Assembly (NCBI RefSeq): GCF_018130245.1
Contig: NZ_JAFCKP010000002.1
Coordinates: 62,001 to 126,000, forward strand
Source: Bradyrhizobium sp. SZCCT0231
GTDB taxonomy: Bacteria > Pseudomonadota > Alphaproteobacteria > Rhizobiales > Xanthobacteraceae
DNA length: 64,000 bases
Direction: 5' to 3'
The position numbers and the translations under genes were made by a program. Below the pieces are notes generated by a model. The model saw only the letters and a program-made list of their open reading frames with translations, did not search any database and was not told the origin of the DNA. Shown in pieces: positions 7,573 to 15,830 of this stretch. Numbering within the stretch: position 1 is the stretch's first letter; the number at the start of each line of letters is the position of its first letter.

Positions 7573-8430
7573 ATGCAAATTCGCACACCTTCGCGCCGCC
7601 GCTCCGGTTCGACCGATCGGGCGGCAAATGCCGCCCTCTGCGTCCCGACAGCAGTCATGTTCTGCCTGATCGGAGCGATGGGGCCTGCGCTCGCGCAACA
7701 GGGCTCCGAGAGCACGGTGGCAGCTGCCGCGATACTTCCTCGCGATCTCAGTCCCTGGGGCATGTTCACGCAGGCCGACATCGTCGTGAAGGTCGTCATG
7801 GTCGGGCTCGCTTTCGCCACGTTGGTTACCTGCACCGTCTGTCTGTCCAAGACGGTTGAACTGTTCAGCGCGCGGCGAAATGTGAGGCGGGCCCTGCGCG
7901 ATCTTGCTATGGCGCGGAGCCTGGACGAGGCGGTGAAAGCCGTCCGCGAGGGACCCGTGGCACGGTTGCTCGAGGGTACTGTCGCCGAACTTGATCTGAG
8001 CACCGATCGGATGGACAGGGAAGGAATCAAGGCGCGGATCGCTTCCCGTCTGCAGCAGATCGAGGCGGCTGCAGGCCGGCGCATCGCTTTCGGCACGGGT
8101 GTGCTGGCGACCATCGGAGCAACCGGTCCCTTTGTGGGCCTGTTCGGCACGGTCTGGGGAATCATGAACAGCTTTATCGGCATCTCGAAATCCCAGACCA
8201 CCAACCTCGCGGTAGTTGCGCCCGGCATTGCAGAGGCGCTGCTGGCGACCGCACTCGGGCTCGTCGCTGCTATCCCGGCGGTGGTGATCTACAACCTGTT
8301 TGCGCGCCAGATCGGTGCGTATCGCGCGCTGCTCGGCGACGGCTCGTCGGAAATCGCGCGCCTTGCGGCCCGGGATCTCGATGGCGGCGCTATCGCGCCC
8401 AAGCGACTACGGCTCGCGGCGGCGGAGTAA
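7573..8430 (+). CDS. exbB: TonB-system proton channel subunit ExbB
   Basis: 285 residues, inner membrane. An N-terminal hydrophobic segment ending in ALAQQ looks like a signal sequence, as in long ExbB proteins. Transmembrane helices follow at about residues 70-90 and again around 180-240. The conserved MotA/TolQ/ExbB core is clear: [20 protein letters not shown] and [26 protein letters not shown]. With ExbD it uses the proton gradient to energise TonB. It is first in an exbB-exbD-tonB operon next to its own outer-membrane receptor. A palindrome at 7511 sits in its promoter. Confidence 0.93.
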   Translation: MQIRTPSRRRSGSTDRAANAALCVPTAVMFCLIGAMGPALAQQGSESTVAAAAILPRDLSPWGMFTQADIVVKVVMVGLAFATLVTCTVCLSKTVELFSARRNVRRALRDLAMARSLDEAVKAVREGPVARLLEGTVAELDLSTDRMDREGIKARIASRLQQIEAAAGRRIAFGTGVLATIGATGPFVGLFGTVWGIMNSFIGISKSQTTNLAVVAPGIAEALLATALGLVAAIPAVVIYNLFARQIGAYRALLGDGSSEIARLAARDLDGGAIAPKRLRLAAAE

Positions 8431-8434
8431 GTTG

Positions 8435-8860
8435 ATGGCGATCAATCTCAATCAGGCCGGCGGCGATCTCGCCGAGGTCAACGACATCAACGTGACGCCG
8501 TTCATCGATGTCATCCTCGTGCTTCTCATCATCTTCATGGTTGCCGCGCCGCTTGCGACCGTCGATATCGCCGTCGACCTGCCGGCGTCGAATGCCCAGC
8601 CGCATCCGCGTCCGGACAAGCCGGTCTATCTCACCGTCAAGCCGGATCTCTCCTTGTCGGTCGGCGACGAGACGGTCAGCCGTGCCGCGCTCGCCGGCGT
8701 GCTCGATGCAGCCACCAACGGTCAGAAGGACGCGCGAATTTTTCTTCGCGGCGACAAGATGGTTCCCTACGGCGAGATCATGCGGGTCATGAATGGGCTG
8801 CGCACGGCCGGCTATCTGAAGGTGGCGCTGGTCGGGCTGGAGCAGACGACCGAACCATGA
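8435..8860 (+). CDS. exbD: TonB-system energy transducer ExbD
   Basis: 141 residues. A short cytoplasmic N-terminus with INVTPFIDVILVLLIIFMVAAP carries the single membrane helix and the conserved proton-carrying aspartate. A periplasmic domain with FLRGDKMVPYGEIMRVMNGLRTAGY follows. It starts four bases after the exbB stop and overlaps the tonB start by ATGA. Together with ExbB it forms the motor that drives TonB. Confidence 0.93.
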   Translation: MAINLNQAGGDLAEVNDINVTPFIDVILVLLIIFMVAAPLATVDIAVDLPASNAQPHPRPDKPVYLTVKPDLSLSVGDETVSRAALAGVLDAATNGQKDARIFLRGDKMVPYGEIMRVMNGLRTAGYLKVALVGLEQTTEP

Positions 8861-9609
8861 AGCGTCTCGCCGCCGAAGATGCGTCGGATCTGAAGCGCTG
8901 GACCTACAGCAGCCTCGTCGTCCTGACCATGTACAGTGCACTCGCTGCTTCGCTCGCGACGTGGCAACGGCCCGACGATCTCGAGCCGGCCGAGCCGGCC
9001 GGCGCCGTGGTGGTCGATCTTGCGCCGCTGCCCGCCGCGCCGTCGACCACGCCGACCGACATGCCGCCCGGGCCGGAGCAGGCGATGTCCGAGGCGCGCC
9101 CCGAGGCGAAGCCGGAGGTCGCACAGCCCGACGATGCGCCCGAGCTTCCGCAGGCTGCCAATCCGGAAGCCGTCGTCGATGCGCGAACCAAGGCGCAGCC
9201 CGACGCCGCACCGGAGCAGCAGGCCGCCGCGGCGACGTCGGCGCCGCCGGCCGTGTCGGAACGCATCGCGCCGGCGGCTGCAGCGCCGACCCAGGGAACG
9301 CCGAACCTGAAGGATACGCAGGCGGTCGCGACCTGGCGTTCGCAGATCCAGGCACTGGTCGAGCGCAACAAGCGCTATCCCGAAGCTGCCCGGTCGCGCC
9401 GCGAGCAGGGCATTGCGCAGGTCCGCTTCACGCTGGATCGCAACGGGATGGTTGGCGATGCGCGGGTGATCCAGGGTTCGGGTTCGGACGCGCTGGACGG
9501 CGAAGCCATTGCACTCCTGAAACGCGCGCAGCCGTTTCCTGCGCCGCCCGATACGTTTGTCGGCGACGTCGTGGTGGTCAGGCTGCCGATCCGGTTCACC
9601 GTCAAGTAA
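8857..9609 (+). CDS. tonB: TonB-family energy transducer
   Basis: 250 residues. One N-terminal membrane anchor lies at about residues 17-36. A long proline/alanine/glutamate-rich periplasmic spacer (about 40-165) is followed by a C-terminal TonB domain with RYPEAARSRREQGIAQVRFTLDRNG, the signature of the family. It couples the ExbB/ExbD motor to TonB-dependent receptors in the outer membrane. It is the last gene of the operon and converges on the receptor gene, leaving only about 90 bases between the stops. Confidence 0.9.
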   Translation: MKRLAAEDASDLKRWTYSSLVVLTMYSALAASLATWQRPDDLEPAEPAGAVVVDLAPLPAAPSTTPTDMPPGPEQAMSEARPEAKPEVAQPDDAPELPQAANPEAVVDARTKAQPDAAPEQQAAAATSAPPAVSERIAPAAAAPTQGTPNLKDTQAVATWRSQIQALVERNKRYPEAARSRREQGIAQVRFTLDRNGMVGDARVIQGSGSDALDGEAIALLKRAQPFPAPPDTFVGDVVVVRLPIRFTVK

Positions 9610-9700
9610 GGACTGCGCTCCGTTTCGCGCATCCTTTGACCGGGGTGAAACTGAACGGCAGCAGAGATGGGGCGCAGGTCCAATCGAACCTGATCCCGCT

Positions 9701-12700
9701 TTAATCCCAGGCGGTCGTCGTGCCGAACTTGTAGTTGACGCCGAGGCGGACGGAGTCCGTCCTGACCTGCGCATCGGAATCAAACGACGTTGCCATGCCG
9801 GCGGCCATGTTCGGCGTGGCGCGGAATGAACCGAGATCGGCGTGAAGATACTCGACCCGTCCGGTCCAGTTGCCGACCAGCCTGCTTTCCAGCCCGGCGC
9901 CGACGGCCCAGCCGAAGCGGAATGTGTCGACATTGAACGGCGACGTCGTCGCAGTCCCGGTCGCGGTGAAGCCTGACACCGTTCCCGATGAATTCACGGT
10001 CCCGAACGGAACGCCGGCCGTGACATAGGCGAGGGTCGCAGGCGTCACCGCGACGCCGACGCGGCCGCGCAGCGAGGCCATCCAGTCGAGCCGATAGTTC
10101 ATGCTGGACGTCATCGGCGCATCGAGCGGGAGCAGCGCTGCATTGCAGGCTGCTGTCGGGCACGTGGTCGTCGACCGGCCGTGCTGGTTGGCGTAGACGA
10201 AATCGCCTTCGATGCCAGCCACCATCCGCCCCATCGTCCAGTTGTAACCGGCCTGGACGCCGAGTCCTGCATGATCGAGCCCGGCGCTCGGGCGTTCGCC
10301 ATAGAGCGGGGTCTGGCTGGCATTGTCGATGAAGCCCGCATAGGTCTTTGCGGCACCCCACGAGTATCCGGCGCTGCCGCCGGCATAGAAGCCGCTCCAG
10401 TCCCACGATACGGCGGACGGCGCCTGACGGAAGGTCGATGGTGTATCCTGCTCGCGCGCGGCGCCAATCCTCGTGTTCGCGGGCGCATCGGCACCATATT
10501 TGACGTTGAGGAACAGCTTGACCGTCCGGCCCGGCTGCAGGATCTCGTCCTTGTGGAACTGCACGGAGTTGCGGATGTCGGCATTGAGAAGATTGTCGCC
10601 GACCAGGCCGGTTGCCAATTCCACCGCTCCCCAGGGAGAATCCTTCCAGCGCTGCCGATGCTCGATCTGGAGCTTGAGCAGATTGTAGCCGTCGGTCGGC
10701 GTGTCGAATTGCGCAAAGTCGTTCTGCCTGAAGGCGTGCAGCAGGTTCAGGCGCGCATACCAGGCGTCGCTGCGCCAGTACACGCCGCCACCGAGCCGCA
10801 TCGGCGGGATGCGCGGCACGTTGCTGCCGTCCGTGAAGGTGGCGCGCACCATGTCGAACTGGCCTTCCAGTCCGAAAATGCCGCCGGAGAGCGGCGACAC
10901 ATCCCATTGCCATGACAGTTCGCCACCGCGGAAGATCGCGTCGCGCTGGGAGTAGGCGACCTGGATGTAGTCACCGGTCCCGCCGGCCGCGCAGGTCGCA
11001 AATGTCGCCCCGCAGAAATTGCCGGTCGCCTGGCCGAAGATGAACCTGTCGTAGCGGGTGTAATAGAGGTTGGCGTCGAACCTGACATCGCCGAGCGTTC
11101 GCTTCAGGCCGATCTCCGCGGTGTTGGCGGTTTCGAGCGAGAGGTCGGGATTGCCGATCTTGAAGGTTTTCTCCGAGTCGTCGGGGCCGCTTGCGAACAG
11201 TTCGAGTGCGCGCGGCGCACGCTGGATCCGCTGCAGCGTCAGGCTCGCCTGGAGATATGACGGAAGATCCTTGATCGCCCCGAAGCTGAGGCTGGTCGGG
11301 AGGAAGCTCGATCGGGATGGCGAGCTCGAAGGTTCGTTCGGCGGCGGAAGGTAGCTCGATGGAAATCCGAACGAGGTGCCGGCAACCTCGACGGATTCGA
11401 TGCGGGCGGCGAACTGGGTTCGCACCGTATCGGTGTGCCTCAACTCCTCGAACAAGTACCCGGCGGCGGTCGTGGTCTGCGCCGGAAGCAGGATCGCCTG
11501 GCCGATCGTGTCGAGGCGTTGATAGGCGCCCTGCACGCCGACGATGCCGGTCAGTGCGCCGAGCGGCGTCGCTACGGGTTGGCTCTCCACCTCGACCTTG
11601 CCTTCGGTCTGGCGATTCTTGAACGTCGCGCCGATGGTCTGGAAATCTCCGAAAGCGGTCTGGTTGAGAGCGACCTCGTCGTGGCGGTAGTCGGAGTAGC
11701 CGAGCCAGTAGCGGACGGCGGCCACCGCCATTGCATCCGGACGATACTCGCCCTTGCTCATGATCTTGGTCTGCTCGAGATTGTTGTGCTGCTGGCTCTC
11801 GGACGTGGCGATGCCGGGGACGTGGTAGTCGCTCGTGAAGCGGGAGATCGACAGGCCTGCATATCCGCCGTCGAACAGATAGGAACCGCCGATCGCCGCG
11901 CCCGCGCTCTGCATCGACGAGTTCGGCTGCCGCCCGGTGAAGGCCGGCGCCGGGCTGGGCGGCGCGAGATAGGGGTAGCTCGGGATGCGATAATCCTGCG
12001 CGCCGCGGCCGTAAACATCCGCGTGCACGGCGGCGTTGCCGGCACCCGCGTCGAGCAGCAGGCCGCTTTCCCAGCCGTTGTCGACCGAGGTGACGGCCGA
12101 CCGTAGCTCGGCGGCCATTCCGCCGACCGGCGCGGCAGTCGGAATCCGGTTGTTGGTGACGTCGACGATGCCGCCCACGGCCTGGGAGCCGAAGCGCAAG
12201 GCGCCGGGCCCGCGAAAAACCTCCGTCCTCTGCAGCGCCAGCGGATCGAGCGGAACGGCGTGGTCCTGCGCGATGTCGGAGACGTCGACGCTGCCGATGC
12301 CGTTTTCCTGGATCCTGACCTTGGCGTCGGACAGGCCGCGTAGAACGGGGCGCGAGGACTGGGTCGAAATACCGGCCGAGGTTGCTCCGGGTGCGGTGAA
12401 AAACAGATTTCCGAAGCTCGGGCTCGTGCTCGCCTGGATCTGGTCGCCGGTCAGCGCCGATGGCGCGAAGGGCGGAGGGCTGGATGCGACCGCGGGCGGC
12501 GTTGCCGGTGCGCTGCGTGTTGGGGTTGGCCGGCCGGTCGGCTCATTGCGCGTGGCACGGCGCGCCGGCCTTGGCTGCCGAGCTTCGACCGTAACCTGAG
12601 GAATGTCGACTTCTGCCGGACTGCCGGCCTGTGCCGGCCGCTCCGCGGTGGCTGGCGAAGCGGGTGCCGCGGGCGTTGCGGACGGCGGCGCGTTCGATGG

Positions 12701-12859
12701 ATCCGGCGTCGCCGACGGCTCGGACTGGGCGGCGGGCGGCGCTGACGGGCCGCCGGTCGAGGGCGGGGCGGCCTGCTGGGCTGCCGCGATCCCGTGCAAG
12801 CAGATCAGGGCGACCGACGTCGTGCCCAACAGGGACCGACGAGCAACGCAAACACGCAT
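9701..12859 (-). CDS. TonB-dependent receptor fused to a C-terminal Omp25/31-like barrel
   Basis: 1052 residues. The start at 12859 follows GGAGGTCAGG. Order: signal peptide (1-27, ending IAAAQQ); a long Pro/Ala-rich linker with a TonB-box-like DIPQVTVEA (85-93); plug domain with RPVLRGLSDAKVRIQENGIG and VFRGPGALRFGSQAVGGIVDV; a large beta-barrel to about 800. Residues about 818-1052 are then a second, eight-strand-type porin of the Omp25/31 family (WSGFYAGGSAGYSWG near its start, LRGRVGVAVTPATLAYVTAG, ending GVNYKFG). Two barrels in one chain is unusual. The substrate is probably a metal complex, suggested by neighbouring mntR and operators, not by the receptor sequence. Confidence 0.88.
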   Translation of the reverse strand: MRVCVARRSLLGTTSVALICLHGIAAAQQAAPPSTGGPSAPPAAQSEPSATPDPSNAPPSATPAAPASPATAERPAQAGSPAEVDIPQVTVEARQPRPARRATRNEPTGRPTPTRSAPATPPAVASSPPPFAPSALTGDQIQASTSPSFGNLFFTAPGATSAGISTQSSRPVLRGLSDAKVRIQENGIGSVDVSDIAQDHAVPLDPLALQRTEVFRGPGALRFGSQAVGGIVDVTNNRIPTAAPVGGMAAELRSAVTSVDNGWESGLLLDAGAGNAAVHADVYGRGAQDYRIPSYPYLAPPSPAPAFTGRQPNSSMQSAGAAIGGSYLFDGGYAGLSISRFTSDYHVPGIATSESQQHNNLEQTKIMSKGEYRPDAMAVAAVRYWLGYSDYRHDEVALNQTAFGDFQTIGATFKNRQTEGKVEVESQPVATPLGALTGIVGVQGAYQRLDTIGQAILLPAQTTTAAGYLFEELRHTDTVRTQFAARIESVEVAGTSFGFPSSYLPPPNEPSSSPSRSSFLPTSLSFGAIKDLPSYLQASLTLQRIQRAPRALELFASGPDDSEKTFKIGNPDLSLETANTAEIGLKRTLGDVRFDANLYYTRYDRFIFGQATGNFCGATFATCAAGGTGDYIQVAYSQRDAIFRGGELSWQWDVSPLSGGIFGLEGQFDMVRATFTDGSNVPRIPPMRLGGGVYWRSDAWYARLNLLHAFRQNDFAQFDTPTDGYNLLKLQIEHRQRWKDSPWGAVELATGLVGDNLLNADIRNSVQFHKDEILQPGRTVKLFLNVKYGADAPANTRIGAAREQDTPSTFRQAPSAVSWDWSGFYAGGSAGYSWGAAKTYAGFIDNASQTPLYGERPSAGLDHAGLGVQAGYNWTMGRMVAGIEGDFVYANQHGRSTTTCPTAACNAALLPLDAPMTSSMNYRLDWMASLRGRVGVAVTPATLAYVTAGVPFGTVNSSGTVSGFTATGTATTSPFNVDTFRFGWAVGAGLESRLVGNWTGRVEYLHADLGSFRATPNMAAGMATSFDSDAQVRTDSVRLGVNYKFGTTTAWD

Positions 12860-12903
12860 CCTGACCTCCAACACCGTCAACAGCCTTAGTAAAGGCACCA
12901 ATA

Positions 12904-12919
12904 TGTAGCTCAAGCTACA
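12904..12919. promoter_or_regulatory. Near-perfect palindrome, MntR-box-like operator for the receptor
   Basis: TGTAGCTCAAGCTACA has 7-bp perfect arms around a 2-base centre and contains TAGC-N4-GCTA, the core layout of enterobacterial MntR sites as I recall them. It lies 45 bases upstream of the receptor start and about 140 bases before divergent mntR. Related copies stand at 7511 and 13906. Confidence 0.7.
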
Positions 12920-13060
12920 ATTGAAGGGCTTGGATACTAAGTCAAGGTGGGGTTGCTGCAATTGCGAAGCTGTTGCAAGAAAGCGACAGGGCAAAACCGC
13001 CGGCTTGCAATGTCCTGCTGGGGAGCCCATGGTCCGTCGGCCATCAATACGGATTCTCCA

Positions 13061-13537
13061 ATGAGCCGGAAGGCTTCACCGACTCGCAATCCCTTGCTGC
13101 ATGCCCTCCCGACGGAACAGGCACAGGCGCGACGCTTTGGGAAGGCCCGTACGGCGCGGTCGACGGCGATCCTGGAGGACTATGTCGAGTTGATTGCCGA
13201 TCTGATCGAATCGACGGGCGAAGCGCGCGCCACCGACATCGCGCGACGACTAGGGGTGTCGCATCCCACCGCGATCAACACGATCGCCCGGCTGAAGCGC
13301 GAGGACCTCGCCACGGCGCGCCCCTACCGCGGAATTTTCCTGACCGAGAAGGGTGAAGCACTCGCAAGGCGGGTGCGTGCGCGGCACCGTCTCGTTCTCG
13401 AAGTGTTGCTTGCACTCGGCGTGCCAAGGGAGACCGCCGAAGCGGATGCCGAAGGCATAGAGCACCACGTATCGGAGGGGACCCTTAAGGCCTTTTCGGA
13501 GTTCCTCAAGGAATCTCGGGTCAAGAAGGCGAGTTGA
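13061..13537 (+). CDS. mntR: Manganese-responsive regulator MntR (DtxR family)
   Basis: 158 residues from the ATG at 13061; longer openings upstream lack a ribosome-binding site and would run into the receptor promoter. The winged helix-turn-helix (ATDIARRLGVSHPTAINTIARLKRE, residues 57-82) is followed by the metal-binding dimerisation region. Residues matching the MntR metal ligands are all present: D40, E43, H109, E131, E134 and H135. With Mn2+ bound it would repress uptake genes. It lacks an SH3-like extension, as in MntR rather than DtxR. It is divergent from the TonB receptor with a palindrome between them. Confidence 0.85.
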   Translation: MSRKASPTRNPLLHALPTEQAQARRFGKARTARSTAILEDYVELIADLIESTGEARATDIARRLGVSHPTAINTIARLKREDLATARPYRGIFLTEKGEALARRVRARHRLVLEVLLALGVPRETAEADAEGIEHHVSEGTLKAFSEFLKESRVKKAS

Positions 13538-13593
13538 CAGAAGTCTCGCTGCCGCAAGATGCTTGCCGGGCCCTGCTTGCCATGGATGCAGCC

Positions 13594-13890
13594 CTAGCGA
13601 CCGTCCGCTTTGCTGCCATTGGCGGGTAGCTGGTTGAGCGTGAAACAGGTCTCCCTGGATCCCATCGCGACGCAGCTGCTCATCAATCCGGATCGTTCGA
13701 ATGCGCGCAAGCTCTTGCGGACTGTTGCCCGCGAGATCGGACGACGATTGTCCTGAACATGCTTCACGACGGACTTGATGGTGGCCGGTCGCCTCTCGCT
13801 TTCCAGCAGCAGGTCGATCAGAGAAACCCGTTGTCTGGTCGGGCGGATGCCGAAATCGATCAAGATATTGCGAAGTTCATCATCCGACAC
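13594..13890 (-). CDS. Short Fur/Irr-like DNA-binding protein
   Basis: 98 residues using a GTG start at 13890 preceded by AAGGGG. A longer frame to 13941 would place the operator inside the gene. IRPTRQRVSLIDLLL and PISRATVRKSLRAFERSGLM match the Fur-family winged helix. The protein stops soon after it (LNQLPANGSKADGR). The C-terminal dimerisation and histidine-rich metal sites of normal Fur, Irr or Mur (about 135-160 residues) are absent. It may be a decayed regulator or a stand-alone DNA-binding stub. It converges on mntR. Confidence 0.65.
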   Translation of the reverse strand: MSDDELRNILIDFGIRPTRQRVSLIDLLLESERRPATIKSVVKHVQDNRRPISRATVRKSLRAFERSGLMSSCVAMGSRETCFTLNQLPANGSKADGR

Positions 13891-13905
13891 GAGATGGCCC
13901 CTTGG

Positions 13906-13921
13906 TGTAGTACAAGCTACA
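13906..13921. promoter_or_regulatory. MntR-box-like operator before the Fur-like gene
   Basis: TGTAGTACAAGCTACA shares 14 of 16 bases with the palindrome at 12904. It lies 15 bases upstream of the GTG start of the Fur-like gene, where it would cover the promoter or ribosome-binding region. It is the third copy of this motif in the cassette. Confidence 0.65.
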
Positions 13922-14065
13922 TTATCAAGCCTTGGCATCAAGGGTCAAGCTGCGAGTCTTCCCGTGGGTTGCGTGAGGGGTTGACTGCGAAAGCATGGCG
14001 ACGAGCGGGGCATTTCCGGTGCGGTGGCCAAGAGGCCGCGCAATGAAAGCCTGCTAGGCCGTTGG

Positions 14066-14097
14066 TGGTGGGCCCGGCAGGACTCGAACCTGCAACC
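14066..14097 (-). repeat. Second displaced tRNA 3' end (att scar)
   Basis: These 32 bases are identical to the end of the intact tRNA at 17685, including the encoded CCA (TGG on the plus strand), acceptor strand and most of the T-arm. The sequence diverges right after the T-arm. It has the same orientation as the copies at 7312 and 17685. It divides the accessory DNA into two segments, as expected from two successive integrations. Confidence 0.85.
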
Positions 14098-14144
14098 GAA
14101 ACCGGTGCGGCTGTCCCCTCGATGCTATTGCGAACCACCTGGAT

Positions 14145-14171
14145 ATTATATGGTACATGTCCATTATATAG
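14145..14171. promoter_or_regulatory. AT-rich imperfect palindrome, likely toxin-antitoxin promoter/operator
   Basis: The segment around TATATGG TACATGT CCATTATA is an imperfect inverted repeat in an AT-rich island, 8 bases before the toxin start. Toxin-antitoxin operons usually carry such operators, bound by the antitoxin. Confidence 0.5.
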
Positions 14172-14178
14172 GACAGGA

Positions 14179-14531
14179 ATGTCAGGTGGTGGCCCCCACA
14201 AGATACCCGTCGTGTTTAACCGCACGCCGGGCGGGGCTGAGGTCGTGCGGGACTGGCTGCGGGGCTGGACGACGCCGACCGTCAAGCCGTAGGCCTCGAC
14301 CTCATGCGCGTTCAATACCGCTGGCCGGTGGGCATGCCGCTGTGCCGTGCGCTGGGCGACGGCTTGTGGGAAGTGCGTACCTCGCTGCCCAGCGGCCGGA
14401 TCGCCCGCGTCCTGTTCAGCGCGCAGCAAGGCCGCATCCTGGTCCTTCACGGGTTCATCAAGAAAACCCAGAAGACCCCGCCGGACGATCTGGCCCTTGC
14501 GCGCCGCAGAAACCGTGAGTTCGAGAAATGA
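14179..14531 (+). pseudogene. HigB/Gp49-like toxin gene, frameshifted
   Basis: The N-terminal part (from the ATG at 14179: KIPVVFNRTPGGAEVVRDWLRG) is in one frame. The rest (LDDADRQAVGLDLMRVQYRWP, then PLCRALGDGLWEVRTSLPSGRIARVLF and HGFIKKTQKTPPDDLALA) continues in another from about base 14255. The switch lies within GCGGGGCTGG, where one missing C explains it. Joined, they give a complete phage-Gp49/HigB-like RNA-cleaving toxin of about 117 residues. Alone, neither half should be active. The stop lies 11 bases before the antitoxin start. Confidence 0.75.
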
Positions 14532-14542
14532 AGGAGGCCGAC

Positions 14543-14863
14543 ATGGCCGGCAAGAAGACCGTGGCGAGGAAGAAGAAAGCCGTTCGCTCCACCGCCAAAC
14601 TCACCACGCTCGATGATTTCCTTGGCGAAGAGGGCAAGCGCGACGAGTTCGAAGCCATCGCCGTCAAGGAGGTCCTCGCCTGGCAGATCGAGCAGGCGAT
14701 GAAGGAGAAGAACATATCCCGCAACAATCTGGCTCAGCGCATGAAGACCTCGCGCAGCCAAATTGGACGCCTGCTCGACCCCAAGGACGGTAATGTCACG
14801 CTGACCACGCTTCAGCGCGCAGCGAGGATGGTCGGACGGTCGTTAAGGTTGGAGCTGGTTTGA
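14543..14863 (+). CDS. XRE-family antitoxin (HigA-like)
   Basis: 106 residues. The ATG at 14543 has AAGGAGG at 14531-14537; the alternative ATG at 14528 overlaps the toxin stop and lacks a good site. A lysine-rich N-terminus is followed by a Cro/C1 helix-turn-helix with NISRNNLAQRMKTSRSQIGRLLDPKDGNVTLTTLQRAARMVG. It is the antitoxin partner of the upstream gene and normally also represses the operon. It is intact although the toxin is frameshifted, the non-lethal order of decay. Confidence 0.85.
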   Translation: MAGKKTVARKKKAVRSTAKLTTLDDFLGEEGKRDEFEAIAVKEVLAWQIEQAMKEKNISRNNLAQRMKTSRSQIGRLLDPKDGNVTLTTLQRAARMVGRSLRLELV

Positions 14864-14972
14864 GATGACCCGAGATCTCACTGAGTGGGATTAAGGGCCT
14901 CGCTGTCTACATCCGCGCTCGCTTCGCGGCGAAGTGGCGTCCGCGAAGATAGTGAAACGCTAGCTATGGTGC

Positions 14973-15830
14973 ATGGTAGAGTTGGAGAAAACGTGGGGGA
15001 ATATCTTGTTCAAGCGTTGGCTCAGACGTAAAAGGGCTTTGCTCGGTTTTGCCTTTAAGAAGCCTGTTGGCATCAAGGATGTAAGAGATCGGATAGCCTA
15101 CCAAGCGCTATGGACAAGCCGCCTCTCCGCTTTTTTGAGCCTTCTTGCCGTTGTGTTAAGTGCTCTCGTTGCGTTTGTGGCGATCGGCAGTTTGCGGCTG
15201 AACTCGCAGACGGCCGAACAAGCGCGACGTTCCTCCGAAGCTCAGATACTCGCCAATAAGACTTTGGCCGACGCTGCAGCTCGCCAGGCAGAAGCTTCCA
15301 TCTCAGCTGCAAAAACGTCTAGGGACAGTCTAGTTGCCAACCAACGCGCTTGGATCGGGCCTTCCGATGCAAGCATCCGCGATTTCAACATCGGAGGGCC
15401 ACTCAAGGCCAGCGTTACGTTTACCAATACAGGTCGTGAGCCCGCGCCAACCAACACTAGCCTTACGCCCAAACTCTTCACGATTGAGGAATGGAACAAC
15501 GGTCTCGCTGTTCAGGACATTGAGCGCTCTAAGTCGGAATGTCTGCAAAGCCCATTCAACAACCAAACCGCCCGAGTAACCTTTCCGACGACTGGCTTCA
15601 CTACATTCCAACTAGGCTATGACGGCACCCAGCTTTCTCTTCGCGATGTACAAAAACTTTCCGTCACTGCAGATTTAGCTGGAGGAAAGCAAGTTGTGGT
15701 TTTCAAAGGATGCTTCGTGTATGTAACGATCGAAGAAGTTAGACGTACATCTTTCTGCTATTTCTATCAATTCAAGGTTTCCAGCCTCGACCATCTGAAT
15801 TATTGTACGGTTGGGCAGGCGGCAAACTAG
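14973..15830 (+). CDS. Hypothetical membrane-anchored protein
   Basis: 285 residues. A basic N-terminal region is followed by one membrane helix (about residues 52-72, SAFLSLLAVVLSALVAFVAIGS), a probable coiled coil (about 75-115, rich in A, Q, K, E) and a beta-rich C-terminal domain with several cysteines. The layout recalls small phage or island proteins with a helix and an exported domain. No family is recognised and the ribosome-binding site is weak. Codon use is clearly less GC-rich than in neighbouring genes, a sign of acquired DNA. Confidence 0.6.
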   Translation: MVELEKTWGNILFKRWLRRKRALLGFAFKKPVGIKDVRDRIAYQALWTSRLSAFLSLLAVVLSALVAFVAIGSLRLNSQTAEQARRSSEAQILANKTLADAAARQAEASISAAKTSRDSLVANQRAWIGPSDASIRDFNIGGPLKASVTFTNTGREPAPTNTSLTPKLFTIEEWNNGLAVQDIERSKSECLQSPFNNQTARVTFPTTGFTTFQLGYDGTQLSLRDVQKLSVTADLAGGKQVVVFKGCFVYVTIEEVRRTSFCYFYQFKVSSLDHLNYCTVGQAAN

